Assembly (NCBI GenBank): GCA_009929095.1
Contig: SABF01000060.1
Coordinates: forward strand, 1-8,017
DNA from: Erysipelotrichia bacterium
GTDB lineage: Bacteria > Bacillota_I > Bacilli_A > Erysipelotrichales > Erysipelotrichaceae
Direction of reading: 5' to 3'
DNA length: 8,017 bases
Part shown: positions 5,874 through 8,017 of the stretch, in pieces
How the letters are laid out: every line of letters starts with the position of its first letter
How positions within the stretch are numbered: position 1 is the first letter of the stretch
Notes under the pieces: model-generated
What the model was told of the DNA's origin: nothing
Database searches by the model: none
What the model saw: the letters and a program-made list of their open reading frames with translations, nothing else
Made by a program: the position numbers and the translations under genes

Positions 5874-6718
5874 CCAAGTTCCGGAAAATGCCGAATCAAT
5901 GCTTCAGCAATTCCATCCTCCTCGTTAGTTCCTGTCACTTCATCAGCGATATCCCGGACTGCCGCTGCCGCATTGCCCATTGCTATGCCGATGCCGGCAT
6001 AGCGAAGCATGGATAGATCATTGTCGCTGTCACCAAAAGCGATCATATCCTCTCTGTGATACGGTCCATCTCTGAACACTTCATCAAGAGCTGCCGCTTT
6101 ATCGATTCCCTTAGGCATGAATTCAAAATAGAACGGGGCAGTAAACATGCACGAAAGAGCATTCCCAAATGGTTCCTTCATTGCCTGACAGTGTTCCTGC
6201 AGATATTCCGGATCACCGAATGTCAGAATTTTATGAATGCCCGTATCTATGAATTCCGAAAGATCGGGCACTTCCTTCAGCAGGAAGTGATTGCCACGCG
6301 ATTCATAGCGGATGACGTTGAACTCCGTTCCGTTCAGCGCAATCATGCAGTCATAAACATCTTCCACAATCATATACTCGCCAATGTCAATAATCGGACG
6401 GGCTCTGTCAAACTGCTTCAGATGCTTCAGCACCGCCCGGGATTCTTCCACGCTCAGATCTATGCTGAACAGGTTCTTCTTGCTTCGGCATTCATCTATC
6501 TCAGCACCGTTGCAGCACATCAGATAGCCGTCATAATCATTCATCTCCAGAGCATCCGCAAAATCCAGAAGTCCCCGCCTGGTTCTGCCTGATGCCAGCA
6601 TGAGTCTGGCACCAGCCCGCTCTGCTTTGAGCAGCACTTCTTTTGTCCTCGGTGTGATCTTCTTATCATGGTTCGTCAGGGTGCCGTCAATATCCAGCAG
6701 TATCAGTTTATTCATCAT
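5870..6718 (-). CDS. Cof-type HAD-superfamily hydrolase (sugar-phosphate phosphatase-like)
   Basis: A cytoplasmic Mg2+-dependent phosphatase, likely acting on sugar phosphates or similar small metabolites, as known for Cof/YidA relatives. Counting from the preferred ATG (282 aa), motif I is LLDIDGTL with nucleophile Asp9 and acid/base Asp11. Motif II is LASGRTR, the motif III lysine lies in MPKGIDKAAAL (Lys207), and motif IV is FGDSDND at 228-234. A C2-type cap domain lies between motifs II and III. The reading frame also allows a TTG start at 6727 (three more residues), but AGGAAG at 6728-6733 would directly abut it, whereas it is 9 nt from the ATG at 6718. The stop overlaps the SGNH gene start (ATGA). 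Substrate preference cannot be read from sequence. Confidence 0.93.
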   Translation of the reverse strand: MMNKLILLDIDGTLTNHDKKITPRTKEVLLKAERAGARLMLASGRTRRGLLDFADALEMNDYDGYLMCCNGAEIDECRSKKNLFSIDLSVEESRAVLKHLKQFDRARPIIDIGEYMIVEDVYDCMIALNGTEFNVIRYESRGNHFLLKEVPDLSEFIDTGIHKILTFGDPEYLQEHCQAMKEPFGNALSCMFTAPFYFEFMPKGIDKAAALDEVFRDGPYHREDMIAFGDSDNDLSMLRYAGIGIAMGNAAAAVRDIADEVTGTNEEDGIAEALIRHFPELG

Positions 6719-6727
6719 TACAAGCAA

Positions 6728-6733
6728 CTTCCT
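6728..6733 (-). promoter_or_regulatory. Ribosome binding site deciding the HAD gene start
   Basis: AGGAAG on the minus strand lies 9 nt before the ATG at 6718 but directly abuts the TTG at 6727, so it supports the shorter protein. Confidence 0.6.
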
Positions 6734-7111
6734 TTCCTGTTTCCCGGTCTGTCAAACAGTTGAATCAGTGGGTCTTTCAATTCATGACGTTTCATAATCT
6801 GCCACAAAGAAGGATGCACAGAGTTCATCGTTCAGAAAGAAACAGCTGACAGATGCGTCCTTGAACTGATCCGCTTATCCGCCAGCATCCAGTTTATCGC
6901 AAACTTGATAGATGGCTGTGACAGATACGTGGCACCTGGCTGTGATTCCCTTGCCAGATAAAGCAGGAAGTGCAGCTGGTTCACTGTGAATCAATCTGAC
7001 AGTCTCCGATTCACTCTCTGTCCATCCGGATAGTATCAGTTCCTAATAATATAATGCCTCATTGCATTCCGTCTCCATGACTTCTGTTTAATTGTATCAA
7101 AGTTTGCATGC

Positions 7112-7140
7112 TTGACGCGGGATGGACAAATTGCCACAAT
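7112..7140 (+). promoter_or_regulatory. Tentative promoter of the DUF3842 gene
   Basis: TTGACG (7112-7117), a 17-bp spacer and CACAAT (7135-7140) make a plausible sigma-A promoter. The start would fall near 7147, at the AGGAG ribosome binding site (7147-7151), leaving an unusually short leader, so the call is weak. Confidence 0.35.
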
Positions 7141-7159
7141 ACTTGCAGGAGACAAATAA

Positions 7160-7576
7160 ATGTCAAACAAACTGATTGTGATCATTGACGGACAGGGAGG
7201 TCTGCTTGGCAGACAGCTCGCTGATCAGATTCTGGAAGTAAAGCCGGATGCTTCTTTACAGGTAATCGGCACCAATTCCATTGCGACATCCAATATGCTG
7301 AAAGGCAGAGCAAAGCGCGGTGCAACAGGAGAAAACCCAGTTGCAGTTGCCGCAAGGCATGCCGACATCATTGCCGGTCCGATCGGCATCATGATAACTG
7401 ATGCCATGATGGGAGAAATCACTGAGAGGATTGCATCTGAAGTGTCCCGCAGCAATGCATTGAAGGTACTGATTCCAATCAGCCGATGCGGTGTGGAAAT
7501 TGCCGGTACAGAAGAGATGCCTATAGGTGATCTGATCTCTGATGCTGTCAGACGAATCGTAAAAGAACTCGATTAG
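7160..7576 (+). CDS. DUF3842 family protein, function unknown
   Basis: A small (138 aa) soluble protein that I recognise as the DUF3842 family, found mainly in Bacillota and without an established function. It opens with beta strand LIVIIDGQGGLLG (residues 5-17), a Gly-rich loop like the nucleotide-binding turn of Rossmann-type folds. GTNSIATSNMLK follows, then GATGENPV, DIIAGPIGIMITDAMMGEI and ISRCGVEIAG, the conserved blocks of the family. There is no signal peptide or membrane segment. The start is fixed by AGGAG (7147-7151) 8 nt upstream. It lies 129 nt before the alanine racemase gene in the same direction, and no terminator is seen between them, though that gene has its own promoter. 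A nucleotide- or metabolite-binding role is only an inference from the Gly-rich loop. Confidence 0.88.
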   Translation: MSNKLIVIIDGQGGLLGRQLADQILEVKPDASLQVIGTNSIATSNMLKGRAKRGATGENPVAVAARHADIIAGPIGIMITDAMMGEITERIASEVSRSNALKVLIPISRCGVEIAGTEEMPIGDLISDAVRRIVKELD

Positions 7577-7656
7577 GGCATGAGATGAAATCCTCTTTTT
7601 CTGCTGTTTTAAAACGTTATCTGCACTATTCCGAAAGCATCATAGAAGTTCGGTTG

Positions 7657-7665
7657 TGCTATACT
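7657..7665 (+). promoter_or_regulatory. Extended -10 promoter of the alanine racemase gene
   Basis: TGC followed by TATACT (7660-7665) is an extended -10. The -35 position is a poor match, as is allowed for this promoter type. The start would be near 7672, giving a leader of about 34 nt to the ATG at 7706. Read-through from the DUF3842 gene is also possible. Confidence 0.55.
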
Positions 7666-7705
7666 GTTTTGGCGGCCTGAACGGTCGGCAATAAGAGGAA
7701 AACAC

Positions 7706-8017
7706 ATGTATAGAAGCACTTGGATGGAAGTCAATCTTGATGCGATCATGGACAACGTGAGAAACATCAAAAAAATCTGCGGAAAGAAATTTATCGCTGT
7801 ACTGAAGGCAGATGCCTATGGCTGCGGAGATATTCAGGTCACCCAGGCAGTTCTGCAGGCCGGCGCAGATATGCTGGCAGTATCCAGCCTTGATGAGGCC
7901 ATGATGCTTAGAAATGAAAAGTACAGCGGCGAACTGCTGATTCTTGGCAGCACTGACCCAGCTGACTGCGGCACCATGATAGAAAACAATATCTCTGCTG
8001 CTGCTTATTCCATGCAG
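7706..8017 (+). CDS. alr: Alanine racemase, N-terminal part (continues beyond window)
   Basis: A pyridoxal-phosphate enzyme that interconverts L- and D-alanine, supplying D-alanine for peptidoglycan. The visible 104 codons give the start of the fold-type III TIM barrel: TWMEVNLDAIMDNV, then AVLKADAYGCG, where Lys34 is the cofactor lysine and Tyr38 belongs to the same signature, followed by AGADMLAVSSLDEAMMLR. The usual signature has His after YG (YGHG); here it is Cys40, a substitution I believe occurs in other Bacillota. The ATG follows an AGAGGAA-type ribosome binding site (7694-7700) 5 nt away. The full protein is normally about 370 aa, so roughly 70% lies past the right edge. The neighbouring DUF3842 gene may be co-expressed. 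Confidence 0.95.
   Translation, partial: MYRSTWMEVNLDAIMDNVRNIKKICGKKFIAVLKADAYGCGDIQVTQAVLQAGADMLAVSSLDEAMMLRNEKYSGELLILGSTDPADCGTMIENNISAAAYSMQ

Larger units (their letters stand above)
6719..7159. other. Divergent intergenic region with no convincing gene
   Basis: 441 nt between the HAD gene (leftward) and the DUF3842 gene (rightward). The HAD ribosome binding site is at 6728-6733. A plus-strand frame is open for 57 codons (6788-6958) but has no suitable start or ribosome binding site. TGACAGATGCGT (6847-6858) recurs with one change at 6919-6930. A TATAAT at 7050-7055 has no matching -35. I found no good promoter for the HAD gene here. Confidence 0.6.

Noticed and set aside
6056..6592. 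178-codon plus-strand open frame opposite the HAD phosphatase gene.
   Set aside because: It lies wholly antisense to a gene with all HAD motifs and shows no recognisable domain, so it is a shadow frame.
6788..6961. Plus-strand open frame of 57 codons ending in TAA, with coding-like composition.
   Set aside because: It has no ATG, GTG or TTG near its beginning and no ribosome binding site, and I recognise no family in the translation. A frame this short can stay open by chance.

Overview
The window looks like ordinary chromosome from a low-to-mid GC member of the Bacillota (Firmicutes). The signs are strong AGGAGG-type ribosome binding sites, near-consensus sigma-A promoters with 17-bp spacers, cre-like operators, a tRNA cluster with encoded CCA ends, two lipoproteins with Gram-positive-style lipoboxes, and a DUF3842 gene next to an alanine racemase gene. 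An Erysipelotrichia-like host is my guess from overall style; the window alone does not prove it.

Left part (1-4272, minus strand): one sugar-uptake operon. In transcription order it encodes a lipoprotein solute-binding protein, a MalF-type permease, a MalG-type permease and a LacI-family regulator that runs off the left edge. This is a CUT1 carbohydrate ABC importer. No ATPase gene is present, so a shared MsmK/UgpC-type ATPase elsewhere is inferred. The promoter is TTGACA-17-TATATT. One operator lies exactly in its spacer and two more lie just downstream of the inferred start site, so sugar and/or catabolite repression is written into the promoter. The substrate cannot be read from sequence alone.

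Middle (4431-4997, plus strand): a divergent tRNA operon with its own extended -10 promoter, the order Val(TAC)-Thr(TGT)-Tyr(GTA)-Lys(TTT)-Gly(TCC), and a clean intrinsic terminator.

Right-middle (5157-6718, minus strand): a two-gene translationally coupled unit, a Cof-type HAD phosphatase followed by an exported SGNH/GDSL lipoprotein hydrolase, facing the tRNA operon. A roughly 440-bp stretch with no convincing gene follows (6719-7159).

Right end (7160-8017, plus strand): a DUF3842 protein of unknown function, then the start of alanine racemase (D-alanine for the cell wall), which runs off the right edge and has its own extended -10 promoter.

I see no mobile element, CRISPR array, phage gene or defence system. 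The most interesting signals are regulatory: the operator cluster on the transporter promoter, inverted repeats in three intergenic spots, and the conserved but uncharacterised DUF3842 gene beside alr.
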